Notes: generated from the letters alone by a model not told the origin. Shown: positions 1 through 7,180, counted from the stretch's first letter. The stretch is DNA of 16,193 nt from Aquirhabdus sp. (GCA_030149815.1 JASLHI010000054.1:1-16193), one strand, 5' to 3'. A program made the numbers and translations.

Positions 1-160
1 TGTTCATAACGGAAATATCCTATAGGTTGTTAAAAATGTGTCCGACAAAAGACGTGCGACCTTTATATCAATGAGTTCAAGGCTTGGCAAGCGATACATA
101 CGAAGAATACTAAAAATAATCATAATAAAAAAACATTAAGTTTTGATCGCTTGATTCACT
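1..160. other. Left-edge intergenic sequence, no supported gene
   Basis: No coding region or convincing hairpin terminator is visible here. On the minus strand an ATG lies at 7-5 with an AGGA about ten bases upstream, so a minus-strand gene could begin at the very edge and continue outside the window. Only two codons are inside, so this cannot be tested here. Confidence 0.4.
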
Positions 161-655
161 CTACTTTTCTTTTTTTACAATATGGTCCTGCAATATCTTG
201 ATATCTTTAGTTAATTTTTCAACTTGTGTGCTCAAATGATGCACTATCGTCGTTAACTCACCAATTTCACGATGTGATGCGATGCCTAACCGACCAATGG
301 CTTGGTTAATACTTTCATCCAACGCTTTTTCGACCTTATTGCGAGTCCCTGATACGCGCTCATTAACCTTTTCACGAACTTCTTCAACTGCACCCGATGT
401 TGTATCAACAATCTCGGTTGTTTTCGATTCTAGTTCTTCACCCACTTTGACTAAAGAATCAAACAGTCGAGAACCCTCTTCCTCTGCACGAGAAAAAGCA
501 CCTAATCCAGCAAGCCAAATTTGCTGAGTATATTTACGAAAATCTAAACCACCCTTACGGCGAGGTTCTTCTGGATTGGATTGGTCAGCTGATGTCATAT
601 TCGCCTCGAGTTCGATCTGCTTACTTGCTGTGGTCTTAGAAGTGCGATGCTTCAT
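161..655 (-). CDS. Phasin family protein (PhaI/PhaF-type PHA granule-associated)
   Basis: This 164-residue protein looks like a phasin of the polyhydroxyalkanoate (PHA) granule-associated family. Phasins coat storage granules through an amphipathic helix and control granule size; some act as general stress or chaperone-like proteins. The diagnostic stretch is about residues 44-76 (QQIWLAGLGAFSRAEEEG followed by LFDSLVKVGEELE). An acidic/basic helical region follows (77-125), and a heptad-like coiled coil ends the protein (about 128-161), matching the oligomerisation segment of phasins. I chose the ATG at 655 because AAGGA lies nine bases upstream. A later ATG at 598 (145 residues, GAGG five bases upstream) is a real alternative. 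The longer frame to 733 would need a TTG with no ribosome site. No PHA synthase or depolymerase gene is in the window, so a link to PHA storage rests on the family alone. Confidence 0.75.
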   Translation of the reverse strand: MKHRTSKTTASKQIELEANMTSADQSNPEEPRRKGGLDFRKYTQQIWLAGLGAFSRAEEEGSRLFDSLVKVGEELESKTTEIVDTTSGAVEEVREKVNERVSGTRNKVEKALDESINQAIGRLGIASHREIGELTTIVHHLSTQVEKLTKDIKILQDHIVKKEK

Positions 656-802
656 TACAATCGTTCCTTCATATAAATCATCCATAAAAGTTGATTCATA
701 TTCTTGTGTGCTTGAATTAGGGCGCGTGATCAATGAATGACGGAATCGCCATTCTATTACGTATTAGGCGTAATGAGTGATGCATGATTGTAGCATAGCA
801 GA

Positions 803-830
803 ATAATATTAATGCCACGACCTAGATCAA
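803..830 (-). promoter_or_regulatory. Possible sigma-70 promoter for the phasin gene
   Basis: Read on the minus strand, TTGATC (830-825) is followed after 16 bases by TATTAT (808-803). This would start transcription near 796 and leave a leader of about 140 bases before the ATG at 655. The match is moderate and was found by eye. Confidence 0.35.
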
Positions 831-962
831 AAGTTCTTTTGATGAAAATCGTCACTGTGACAAATTGATTGCAAATTCCAAAACAGAGATTGTTTCAAAA
901 ATGCAATCTTTGTGTTAAGTTCCACGAACGCCTAAAAATTAGAGGGCTAATTTATTAACTTC

Positions 963-986
963 GTATTTATTTACTCAAATAAATAC
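963..986. repeat. Perfect AT-rich 10-bp inverted repeat
   Basis: GTATTTATTT (963-972) and AAATAAATAC (977-986) are exact reverse complements separated by four bases (ACTC). The repeat lies 77 bases before the ATG at 1063. It could be an operator for a dimeric repressor or a weak hairpin in the leader. It is nearly all A/T and lacks a following T-run, so it is not an obvious terminator. Confidence 0.6.
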
Positions 987-1062
987 TCGATAGCAAAAAC
1001 GTACAATTGGTTTTTATGAGTTAATGAACTTGTAGGCTGTTTGGGTTTGTGGATGGAGCTGA

Positions 1063-1758
1063 ATGTTCATGGAAGATCGGTCAGAGCACTTAAATTTTGC
1101 AAGTGTCATGCAAACCATCGCACTGGTGGTATTAGAATCTTTTCTAACTTTCCTTTTGCAGTCTGATCGCCAATCTAAAAAACTTGCACAACATCTTATC
1201 AAACAACAAGCATTGGTTGAATTAAGGACATCTTTTCCGTCAACCGTCATCTTTGTAACTTTTACTTCACGTGGCGTATTATTAGATGCAAAAAAACCTG
1301 AACGCTCTATAGATGCTGTGATCATGGCATCGTTTAAAGATTTAGTTTATGGTTTCTTTACCGCTCCCGCTTCTTCAATGCGAAGAATACAAATTGACGG
1401 ACCAATTGAATTAATTGAGGAATTAAGGGTACTCATGAGTAGTTTTAACTTGCAGGAAATTATTAATCACTGGCTACAATCAGATTGGTTTAAGTCATTA
1501 CTAGTCCCTACAAAAACTGTTGATGAAAATGGTGACCCTATTTCTAGTGGAGGCTCTTCACGTCACCAACGTGCTTTAATTAAAAAATTAAATGATCAGC
1601 AATTGCTTGTCGACCAAATGAATCTGCAGGCAAAAGAACAAATGTATGTGATTGAGAAACTTCATAAACGCATGAAAGTTATGATGATCATCGGTATTAT
1701 GATCTTAGTTGGTCTTGTCGCAGGATTAGCTGGAACGCTGATCCACTTTCTACACTGA
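1063..1758 (+). CDS. Uncharacterised C-terminally anchored membrane protein, SCP2/UbiJ-like
   Basis: I do not firmly recognise this 231-residue protein. Residues about 15-135 have the layout of the SCP2 sterol-carrier fold as found in UbiJ, the accessory factor of ubiquinone synthesis. There is an N-terminal hydrophobic helix, then strands around 60-75 (VIFVTFTSRGVLL), a helix near 90-100, and the region IQIDGPIELIEELRVL (109-124), which resembles the UbiJ segment that reads 'EGDLQVVQNF'. Residues 170-205 are charged and likely coiled coil. Residues 207-229 form a clear membrane helix ending four residues from or at the C-terminus, so the protein would be tail-anchored with its bulk in the cytoplasm. 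The ATG at 1063 has GGAG four bases upstream; the ATG at 1069 is ten bases from the same GGAG and is equally possible. It is not true UbiJ by context, since ubiE and ubiB are absent. A lipid- or quinone-binding role is inference only. Confidence 0.75.
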   Translation: MFMEDRSEHLNFASVMQTIALVVLESFLTFLLQSDRQSKKLAQHLIKQQALVELRTSFPSTVIFVTFTSRGVLLDAKKPERSIDAVIMASFKDLVYGFFTAPASSMRRIQIDGPIELIEELRVLMSSFNLQEIINHWLQSDWFKSLLVPTKTVDENGDPISSGGSSRHQRALIKKLNDQQLLVDQMNLQAKEQMYVIEKLHKRMKVMMIIGIMILVGLVAGLAGTLIHFLH

Positions 1759-1775
1759 TTATTTAAAAAAATAAT
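1758..1775. repeat. AT-only hairpin after the SCP2-like gene
   Basis: ATTATTT (1758-1764) and AAATAAT (1769-1775) can pair across an AAAA loop directly at the stop codon. The stem has no G or C and only a scattered T-rich tail, so I do not call it a terminator. Read-through into the vWA gene 88 bases on is possible. Confidence 0.3.
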
Positions 1776-1846
1776 TCAACTCATTTAACCCTTTTTCCAA
1801 AACCTCACGTTTACCTAAGCATCTACTCCACCAAGGATGCTTTACC

Positions 1847-3679
1847 ATGAAACGTCATACTCTTGGCTTAATGATTGCCATTGCCTTATTACAAGCCGCA
1901 TGTTCTTCTCAACAAGAACATCTCTCATCCTCAAACTCTACTTCAGGTGTCATTACGCCAAGCTCGGTTGCGCCAGATGTTCTTATTGATAAAAAAGATG
2001 CTCCATCCACTGCTAATGCTGTCGACGAAACAAGCGTAGAAGATGAGTTAGCAGCCGCTTCAAACCGTGTTGATGCCAGTTACGCTCAATCACGCATGAA
2101 GTCAGAACAAGCATTATCTCAAGCGACATCACGCCAAGCACCTACAGCGATGGCAAAAATCATGGCGTATGCACCCGCTCCAGCGCCCATAATAAATGCC
2201 TACAATATGCCACAAGAAGAACGTGACCAGTTTACACACTTCAATGACAATACAATTAAACAAGTTGCCAATGACCCTGTCTCTACCTTTAGTTTAGATG
2301 TTGATACAGGTAGCTACGCACTAGTGCGCCAGTTCTTGCAACAAGGTCGATTGCCTGCCAGCGATGCGGTGCGCACTGAAGAATTAATTAACTATTTCAG
2401 CTATAACTATCCAAAAAGGACTGGCAGCAATCCTTTCTCTACCGATACCGAACTCAGCACATCACCATGGCAGCCTGAACATTATTTATTACGAATTGGC
2501 GTACAAGCACAAGATATACAGAGTGCTGCGATGCCACCTGCCAATTTAGTATTTTTAATTGATGTGTCTGGTTCAATGGAAGAACCCAATAAATTGCCAT
2601 TAGTCATCAGTAGCTTACAAATGTTGACTCAACAACTGCGTCCACAAGATAAAGTCTCTCTTGTCGTTTATGCTGGACGTACTGAAGTTGTTCTAGAACC
2701 TACATCAGGCGATCATAAAGCAGACATCCAGGCGGCATTAGGACGCTTACAAGCAGGTGGTAGTACTGCTGGTGCAGCAGCTTTGTCACTCGCGTACAAA
2801 ATGGCGCGTAAAGGCTACATTCATAATGGCATTAACCGTATCTTATTAGCAACAGATGGTGATTTTAATGTCGGTGTAACCGATACCAACCAATTGAAAG
2901 ACATGATTAAACGAGAACGAGAAACTGGCATTACCTTATCGACTCTAGGCTTCGGTCAGGGTAATTATAACGATGCAATGATGGAGCAAATCGCTGACGT
3001 AGGTAATGGTAATTACAGCTATATCGACTCACTCAATGAAGCACGTAAAGTATTGGTCGATGAACTAAGCAGCACGTTTAATACTGTAGCCAAGGATGTC
3101 AAAGTGCAGATTGAGTTCAATCCTAATGTCGTTTCTGAATACCGCCTACTCGGTTATGAAAATCGTCAATTAAATCGTGAAGATTTTAATAACGACAAAG
3201 TCGACGCAGGTGATGTCGGCGCTGGCAAAAGCGTGACAGCAATTTATGAAATCACACCAAAAACTGCAACGCCTACTGTAGATGCTTTACGTTATCAAGA
3301 TGAAAACTTAATAGCAGATGCTCGTCAAGAAAACTACAAACCAGCACGTAATCAAGAACTGGCTTTTTTAAAAATCCGTTATAAAAAACCTGAAGGCACG
3401 CAAAGTATTCTAATCACGCAACCCATCTACAAACCTTATCATATCACTGCATTTAATCGTGCCAGTGAAAATCAACGCTTTGCAACCGCAGTTGCTGGAT
3501 TTGGGCAGTTATTACGTCAATCAACGCTAGTGAATAATTTGACCTATGGTCAAGTTGCACAAATCGCTCAACATGCTAAAGGCAATGATCCAACTGGCAG
3601 CAAAGGAGAGTTTGTACAATTGGTCAAAAACGCCGAGATTTTGGCGGGTAAAAATGAAGCTTCTATTGTTCGTGATTAA
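1847..3679 (+). CDS. YfbK-type von Willebrand factor A domain lipoprotein
   Basis: This 610-residue protein is predicted to be exported and lipid-anchored. Residues 1-18 form a signal peptide ending LLQAAC, with the lipidated cysteine at 19. Gln at -3 departs from the usual Leu, and Ser at +2 favours outer-membrane sorting. A low-complexity linker (20-120) includes an Ala/Pro run near 107-113. The vWA N-terminal domain of the YfbK family starts near 124, and the vWA domain proper spans about 230-400. The metal-binding MIDAS site is intact: D239-x-S241-x-S243, T307 and D337. The C-terminal part (about 420-605) fits DUF3520, including FGQLLRQSTL and the GEFVQLVKNAE segment. vWA domains with a full MIDAS bind protein ligands through a divalent metal; the ligand of this family is unknown. 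AAGGA lies nine bases before the ATG. The sigma/anti-sigma pair downstream suggests an envelope-signalling role. Confidence 0.9.
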   Translation: MKRHTLGLMIAIALLQAACSSQQEHLSSSNSTSGVITPSSVAPDVLIDKKDAPSTANAVDETSVEDELAAASNRVDASYAQSRMKSEQALSQATSRQAPTAMAKIMAYAPAPAPIINAYNMPQEERDQFTHFNDNTIKQVANDPVSTFSLDVDTGSYALVRQFLQQGRLPASDAVRTEELINYFSYNYPKRTGSNPFSTDTELSTSPWQPEHYLLRIGVQAQDIQSAAMPPANLVFLIDVSGSMEEPNKLPLVISSLQMLTQQLRPQDKVSLVVYAGRTEVVLEPTSGDHKADIQAALGRLQAGGSTAGAAALSLAYKMARKGYIHNGINRILLATDGDFNVGVTDTNQLKDMIKRERETGITLSTLGFGQGNYNDAMMEQIADVGNGNYSYIDSLNEARKVLVDELSSTFNTVAKDVKVQIEFNPNVVSEYRLLGYENRQLNREDFNNDKVDAGDVGAGKSVTAIYEITPKTATPTVDALRYQDENLIADARQENYKPARNQELAFLKIRYKKPEGTQSILITQPIYKPYHITAFNRASENQRFATAVAGFGQLLRQSTLVNNLTYGQVAQIAQHAKGNDPTGSKGEFVQLVKNAEILAGKNEASIVRD

Positions 3680-3699
3680 ACTCAAGGATGAAATAAGTT

Positions 3700-3724
3700 A
3701 TGGGCGAATCTAACACTCGCCCAT
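3700..3724. repeat. GC-rich hairpin between the vWA and sigma genes
   Basis: ATGGGCGA (3700-3707) and TCGCCCAT (3717-3724) form a perfect eight-base stem with a nine-base loop, 20 bases after the vWA stop. No T-run follows on the plus strand. It may be an attenuating or mRNA-stabilising hairpin that makes expression of vWA and sigma genes unequal, rather than a full terminator. Confidence 0.55.
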
Positions 3725-3732
3725 GACGTCTA
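3706..3732 (+). promoter_or_regulatory. Possible ECF-type promoter for the sigma factor gene
   Basis: GAATCT (3706-3711), 15 bases, then CGTCTA (3727-3732) resembles the GAACTT / CGTC-TCTGA layout of promoters read by ECF sigma factors, which often activate their own gene. It overlaps the hairpin at 3700-3724. The -35 match is four of six and no second copy was found upstream of the vWA gene, so this is weak. Confidence 0.2.
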
Positions 3733-3778
3733 CAAAAGCATTAATAAACTTGTTAGATTAGACATAACCATTACCATC

Positions 3779-4357
3779 ATGACTATATTGATGCCAACAT
3801 TGAACCATGATGTCACAAGTGACGAAAGCCTGATGCTTGCCTACCAATCTGGCAATGAGCAAGCATTTGCCGACTTGTATCAGCGTTATCGTCAACCGTT
3901 ATTCGCCTATCTGGTTAAAAATATTGGCAATAAAACTCAAGCCGAAGAAGTTTATCAGGAACTTTGGTTATCACTGATTCGGCAGCGCGAACGTTATACA
4001 GTCAGCGCCAGTTTTAGAACTTATATTTTTTGTATTGCACATACGCGCCTGCTGGATTTTTATCGGCAGCAAGGAAAATTGGCGGCGAATGACACATTGG
4101 ATGATGATTTAGACATCGCCGCATGTGCATCCTATGAACCACACACGCAGTTTGAGGAAACTAAATTATTAGAACGTTTGCAGTTTTGCTTAAAACAGCT
4201 ACCAGACGAACAACGTGCAGTCATGGTGTTAAAACTGGAGTCTGAATTGCCGCTCCAGCGCATTGCTGAACAGCTCAATATCGCATTTGAAACACTCAAA
4301 AGTCGTTTTCGTTACGCACAAGCCAAATTACAACGCTGTATTGGAGGTGAGTCATGA
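3779..4357 (+). CDS. ECF-type RNA polymerase sigma-70 family factor
   Basis: This 192-residue protein has only the two domains typical of extracytoplasmic-function sigma factors. Region 2 spans about residues 15-98: AFADLYQRYRQPLFAYL (29-45), then AEEVYQELWLSLI (55-67), and the -10-recognising stretch SFRTYIFCIAHTRLLDFYR (78-96). An acidic linker runs from 103 to 130. Region 4 spans about 132-187, with LPDEQRAVMVLKLE and the helix-turn-helix LPLQRIAEQLNIAFETLKSR (157-176) that contacts the -35 element. It directs RNA polymerase to a specific regulon when freed from its anti-sigma factor. No good ribosome site precedes the ATG at 3779, and the ATG at 3791 is an alternative. Its stop overlaps the start of the anti-sigma gene (ATGA), so the two are translationally coupled. 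Target genes cannot be read from this window. Confidence 0.92.
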   Translation: MTILMPTLNHDVTSDESLMLAYQSGNEQAFADLYQRYRQPLFAYLVKNIGNKTQAEEVYQELWLSLIRQRERYTVSASFRTYIFCIAHTRLLDFYRQQGKLAANDTLDDDLDIAACASYEPHTQFEETKLLERLQFCLKQLPDEQRAVMVLKLESELPLQRIAEQLNIAFETLKSRFRYAQAKLQRCIGGES

Positions 4358-5727
4358 ACAATCAAAATGACTTACATGATGATGTAGATCCAAAACTACA
4401 AAAGCTCTATCAGCAGTTGCCCAAAGAGCAACCAAGTGCAGAATTGGATGCCAAAATTCTGACTGCAGCAAAAATTACGAAGCCACAACCCAATCTGAAA
4501 AAATCGCCTCGTTGGCAAGCACCATTTGCACTCGCCGCAAGCGTGGTTTTGGTTAGTAGTGTTGCTCTTTATTTGTATGAAGAAAACCCTGCGGCGTTTG
4601 AGGTGAAAACTGAATCCACACAAACGCCAACACCCAACATATCAAAGATAGAACCAGCACCTGCCGTTGCATTGGCGAAAACTGTGAATGATGCTAACGC
4701 AACGAATGATCATGCGCAAACACATGTTTTAGCCGATAACGCCGATCAAAAAATCATCACTCAAAAAGCAAAAAATACCCCAAGTAAACAGCAACAAAAA
4801 GCTCAGACAACATCCACAGATGCCTTTAATGATCATCAGTTAACTGCGCAGGCTGAGAAAAAAGCAGAGATAACAGATCATGCTGACCAAGTCGCGGAAG
4901 CAGATGCCGCAAAGCAAGCCGCGATATTAGTACACGCAAATAAGATCGCAAAAGAACAAGAAACGCAACTAGCAAAAGCTGGAAGCGCTCAATTCACTAC
5001 TGCCCAAGCAGCGCCAATCATTGCAGCACCAGCACCACAAATGCAACCAGACGCCGAAGTTACAGAACGTCCATCTATACCAGCTAGTCGTTTACAAAAT
5101 TACAATCATATGAATCAACAATCATCTGCCGCAAGTGCTGAGTCAGATCAACCGGCACTACTAGAAAAATCAAATTACGCACCAGCTTTGGCTACAGCGC
5201 CAATGGCAGCAGCTTCCGCAGCACCAATGAGTGCAGGTTCTCTTGCCAGTGCAGCGATGCCTATGGCAAAACAACGTGACAAACTTGATAGTCGTGACGA
5301 AGCAACAACAGTAAGTTACGCGCAGAATATCAGTGCACCTGTACTTAGTATTGAAAACATCGCGATCGGTATGAATCGTGAACAATTGGTGGCGCAAGGC
5401 ATGACATGTTATGTGGATGTTTGTCATCTCGATATAGAGATACCACGACAAGAGATGTATTGGGGAATAGCTGCACAGAATGCCCATTTAACTGTTTTTT
5501 TAAGTCATCAAGTCACCACCAAACTGGTGCTACAACAAAAAAATGCACAATTTAATCAAGTCAAAACAGCATTATCGAACGTCGGCATTGCAAGCGAGAA
5601 ATCTTGCGTTGAAGAAAAAGGAACATTACTCATTGGCCGACAGTTAGGTGTGAATTTATTTAATATACGAGCAATGGGAACTGGATTGAGCTTAACGATT
5701 TGTCAGTATACGAAGTCGACAAAATAA
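4354..5727 (+). CDS. Single-pass anti-sigma factor with large extracytoplasmic domain
   Basis: This 457-residue protein is the probable partner of the preceding sigma factor. Its ATG sits in the four-base overlap ATGA, with a strong GGAGGTGA five bases upstream. Residues 1-53 are cytoplasmic and carry LYQQLPKEQPSAELDAKIL (18-36), a pattern common in small proteins encoded next to ECF sigma factors. A membrane helix follows at 56-75. The rest, about 380 residues, should face the periplasm. Residues 80-325 are low complexity, rich in Ala, Gln, Lys and Asp, with a Met/Ala/Pro stretch around 275-305. Residues 326-457 look like a folded domain with four cysteines (C352, C357, C418, C450), the only ones in the mature exterior that I see, so disulfides are likely. 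Most anti-sigma factors of this kind are half as long. The N-terminal role is well supported by position and topology; the C-terminal function is unknown. Confidence 0.82.
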   Translation: MNNQNDLHDDVDPKLQKLYQQLPKEQPSAELDAKILTAAKITKPQPNLKKSPRWQAPFALAASVVLVSSVALYLYEENPAAFEVKTESTQTPTPNISKIEPAPAVALAKTVNDANATNDHAQTHVLADNADQKIITQKAKNTPSKQQQKAQTTSTDAFNDHQLTAQAEKKAEITDHADQVAEADAAKQAAILVHANKIAKEQETQLAKAGSAQFTTAQAAPIIAAPAPQMQPDAEVTERPSIPASRLQNYNHMNQQSSAASAESDQPALLEKSNYAPALATAPMAAASAAPMSAGSLASAAMPMAKQRDKLDSRDEATTVSYAQNISAPVLSIENIAIGMNREQLVAQGMTCYVDVCHLDIEIPRQEMYWGIAAQNAHLTVFLSHQVTTKLVLQQKNAQFNQVKTALSNVGIASEKSCVEEKGTLLIGRQLGVNLFNIRAMGTGLSLTICQYTKSTK

Positions 5728-5810
5728 ACCGAGAGAGAACAGTAAAAACAACTACTTGTCTTCAAAATATGACAAATATTCTGGCGGGTAATTTATAGTC
5801 AAACAGCGAA

Positions 5811-5850
5811 AGTTGACGAATAAAGCAGCGCATTGCTCTATTCGTCAATT
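5811..5850. terminator. Hairpin between convergent anti-sigma and rhlB genes
   Basis: TTGACGAATA (5813-5822) and TATTCGTCAA (5839-5848) pair perfectly. After one mismatch, AGCA (5824-5827) pairs with TGCT (5834-5837); outside, one G-T and one A-T pair extend the stem. The long stem between convergent genes fits a terminator usable from both sides, though T-tracts are short on both strands. The rhlB stop lies only nine bases away. Confidence 0.65.
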
Positions 5851-5858
5851 AAAGAACA

Positions 5859-7007
5859 TTAATACCCTTCTGGACGCTCTAGCGGCAATTTTTGTCCAAT
5901 CGCTTTCTCTAAATCTGCGAGCAAAAACGAATCATCTTCACAGGCAAAACTGATACTCACGCCCGAAGCCCCTGCGCGACCTGTACGTCCGATACGATGT
6001 ACGTAGTCCTCTGCCTGCTCAGGCAACGTGTAGTTAATCACATGGCTCACATTATCAACATGAATCCCACGACCTGCGACATCAGTCGCAATCATGATCT
6101 GTGTCTTACCAGCCTTAAACTGATCAAGCATTTTGATGCGTTTATCTTGTGGAATTTCACCTGACAACATACCAACCTTGTAGCCTTGATCTTTAAGGCG
6201 ATCATACAACTTCCGCACTTGATCACGGCGATTCGCAAAAATCATGACTTTATCGATTGTTTCTGATTCAAGGAGCTCTTTTAATAAGCGTTCCTTATCA
6301 CGACGACTCACAATAAATACACGCTGATGCACACGCTCACTGGTCTTTTGTTCTGGTTCGATTTCAACCGTGACAGGTTCAAATAACCACTGCTGCGCAA
6401 GATTCAACACGTCATAACTAAATGTCGCTGAAAACATCAATGTTTGACGATCTGCTTTAGGCGGTGCAAGGCGCACGATACGCTTCACTGATGGAATAAA
6501 ACCCATATCCAGCAGACGATCTGCTTCATCGATGACCAAAAACTCTAAGCGATCCAACCAAACTTCTTTTTGATCCAAGAAATCAATTAAACGACCTGGC
6601 GTTGCAACCATAATATCGACAAAACGCTTATCTAATGCTTTGCGCTGCTTATCATAGTCAACGCCACCCAGCAAAGTAACCACATTCAACTTGGTATGTT
6701 TCAGCAGGGCAATCGCATCGCTTTCAATTTGCAAGGCCAATTCACGGGTTGGCGCAAGAATCAACGCACGTGGCTCACCACGAAAACGCTCATCATGTAC
6801 TGGATTATTCAACAAATCATTGATAATACTAATTAAGAAAGCAGCGGTTTTTCCCGTTCCAGTCTGAGCTCGCCCAATAGCATCATGCCCAGCCAGTGTA
6901 AAGCGCAAAACTTGCTCTTGTATAGGAGTCATTTTTGTGAAGCCAAGACTCGCTATACCCTGTTTTAAATCAGGATGTAACGCGACTGAGTCGAAACTCG
7001 AACTCAT
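5859..7007 (-). CDS. rhlB: ATP-dependent RNA helicase RhlB (DEAD-box)
   Basis: This 382-residue DEAD-box helicase unwinds short RNA duplexes using ATP; RhlB-type members act in mRNA decay and RNA remodelling. All core motifs are present in order: Q motif GFTKMTPIQ (22-30), Walker A AQTGTGKT (47-54), PTREL (86-90), TPGR (136-139), DEAD (160-163), SAT (193-195), ATDVAGRGIH (307-316) and HRIGRTGR (337-344). The protein ends about 40 residues after motif VI without the basic or RNA-binding tail of CsdA, DbpA or RhlE, which supports the RhlB subfamily. In enterobacteria RhlB works with RNase E; whether this one does cannot be seen. A GGAG lies eleven bases before the ATG, longer than ideal. It is transcribed in the same direction as the cold-shock gene upstream but is separated by that gene's terminator, so it has its own promoter. 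Confidence 0.9.
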   Translation of the reverse strand: MSSSFDSVALHPDLKQGIASLGFTKMTPIQEQVLRFTLAGHDAIGRAQTGTGKTAAFLISIINDLLNNPVHDERFRGEPRALILAPTRELALQIESDAIALLKHTKLNVVTLLGGVDYDKQRKALDKRFVDIMVATPGRLIDFLDQKEVWLDRLEFLVIDEADRLLDMGFIPSVKRIVRLAPPKADRQTLMFSATFSYDVLNLAQQWLFEPVTVEIEPEQKTSERVHQRVFIVSRRDKERLLKELLESETIDKVMIFANRRDQVRKLYDRLKDQGYKVGMLSGEIPQDKRIKMLDQFKAGKTQIMIATDVAGRGIHVDNVSHVINYTLPEQAEDYVHRIGRTGRAGASGVSISFACEDDSFLLADLEKAIGQKLPLERPEGY

Positions 7008-7144
7008 TATATTTAGTACTCCAATACATCATCATAAATGCGCACGATGCTCTAATCGCACTCTTTTTAAACATCAATATAATCTTAGTAATCACACAAA
7101 TAATAAAGTCATTACTATAAAAAATCATTAAAAATCTAAAGCAA

Positions 7145-7180
7145 ATAAAAAACCGAAGAATGGCGAGCCAAACTTCGGTT
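7145..7180 (-). terminator. Intrinsic terminator of the cold-shock gene
   Basis: On the minus strand AACCGAAG (7180-7173) pairs with CTTCGGTT (7158-7151), and inside it GGC-type pairs (TGGC/GCCA at 7161-7170) continue the stem after a two-base internal loop. A run of six T residues and a further TATTTG follow at once (7152-7143). It is a textbook rho-independent terminator about 100 bases after the csp stop, so the mRNA has a long 3' tail. Confidence 0.85.

Larger units (their letters stand above)
656..1062. other. Divergent intergenic region rich in inverted repeats
   Basis: About 400 bases without a convincing gene separate the minus-strand phasin gene from the plus-strand gene at 1063. 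It holds the possible phasin promoter (803-830) and an ATTACG/CGTAAT inverted repeat (756-761 and 769-774). It also has GTCAC-T-GTGAC (851-861), GATTGCA/TGCAATC (867-873 and 902-908), and a perfect ten-base inverted repeat at 963-986. A weak plus-strand promoter candidate is TTGTTT (890-895), 17 bases, then TGTTAA (913-918). The concentration of dyads suggests regulated divergent promoters; no regulator can be named. Confidence 0.45.

Noticed and set aside
1..7. Start of a minus-strand gene at the left edge
   Set aside because: Only two codons fall inside the window, so the frame cannot be tested.
851..861. GTCAC-T-GTGAC as a cAMP receptor protein site
   Set aside because: The half-sites are in the opposite order to TGTGA-N6-TCACA and the spacing is wrong; it is kept only as one of several dyads in the gap.
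1014..1325. Minus-strand frame of 103 codons overlapping the SCP2-like gene
   Set aside because: It is antisense to a longer frame with a ribosome site and recognisable helices; its own protein is Cys/Thr/Asn-rich without a pattern.
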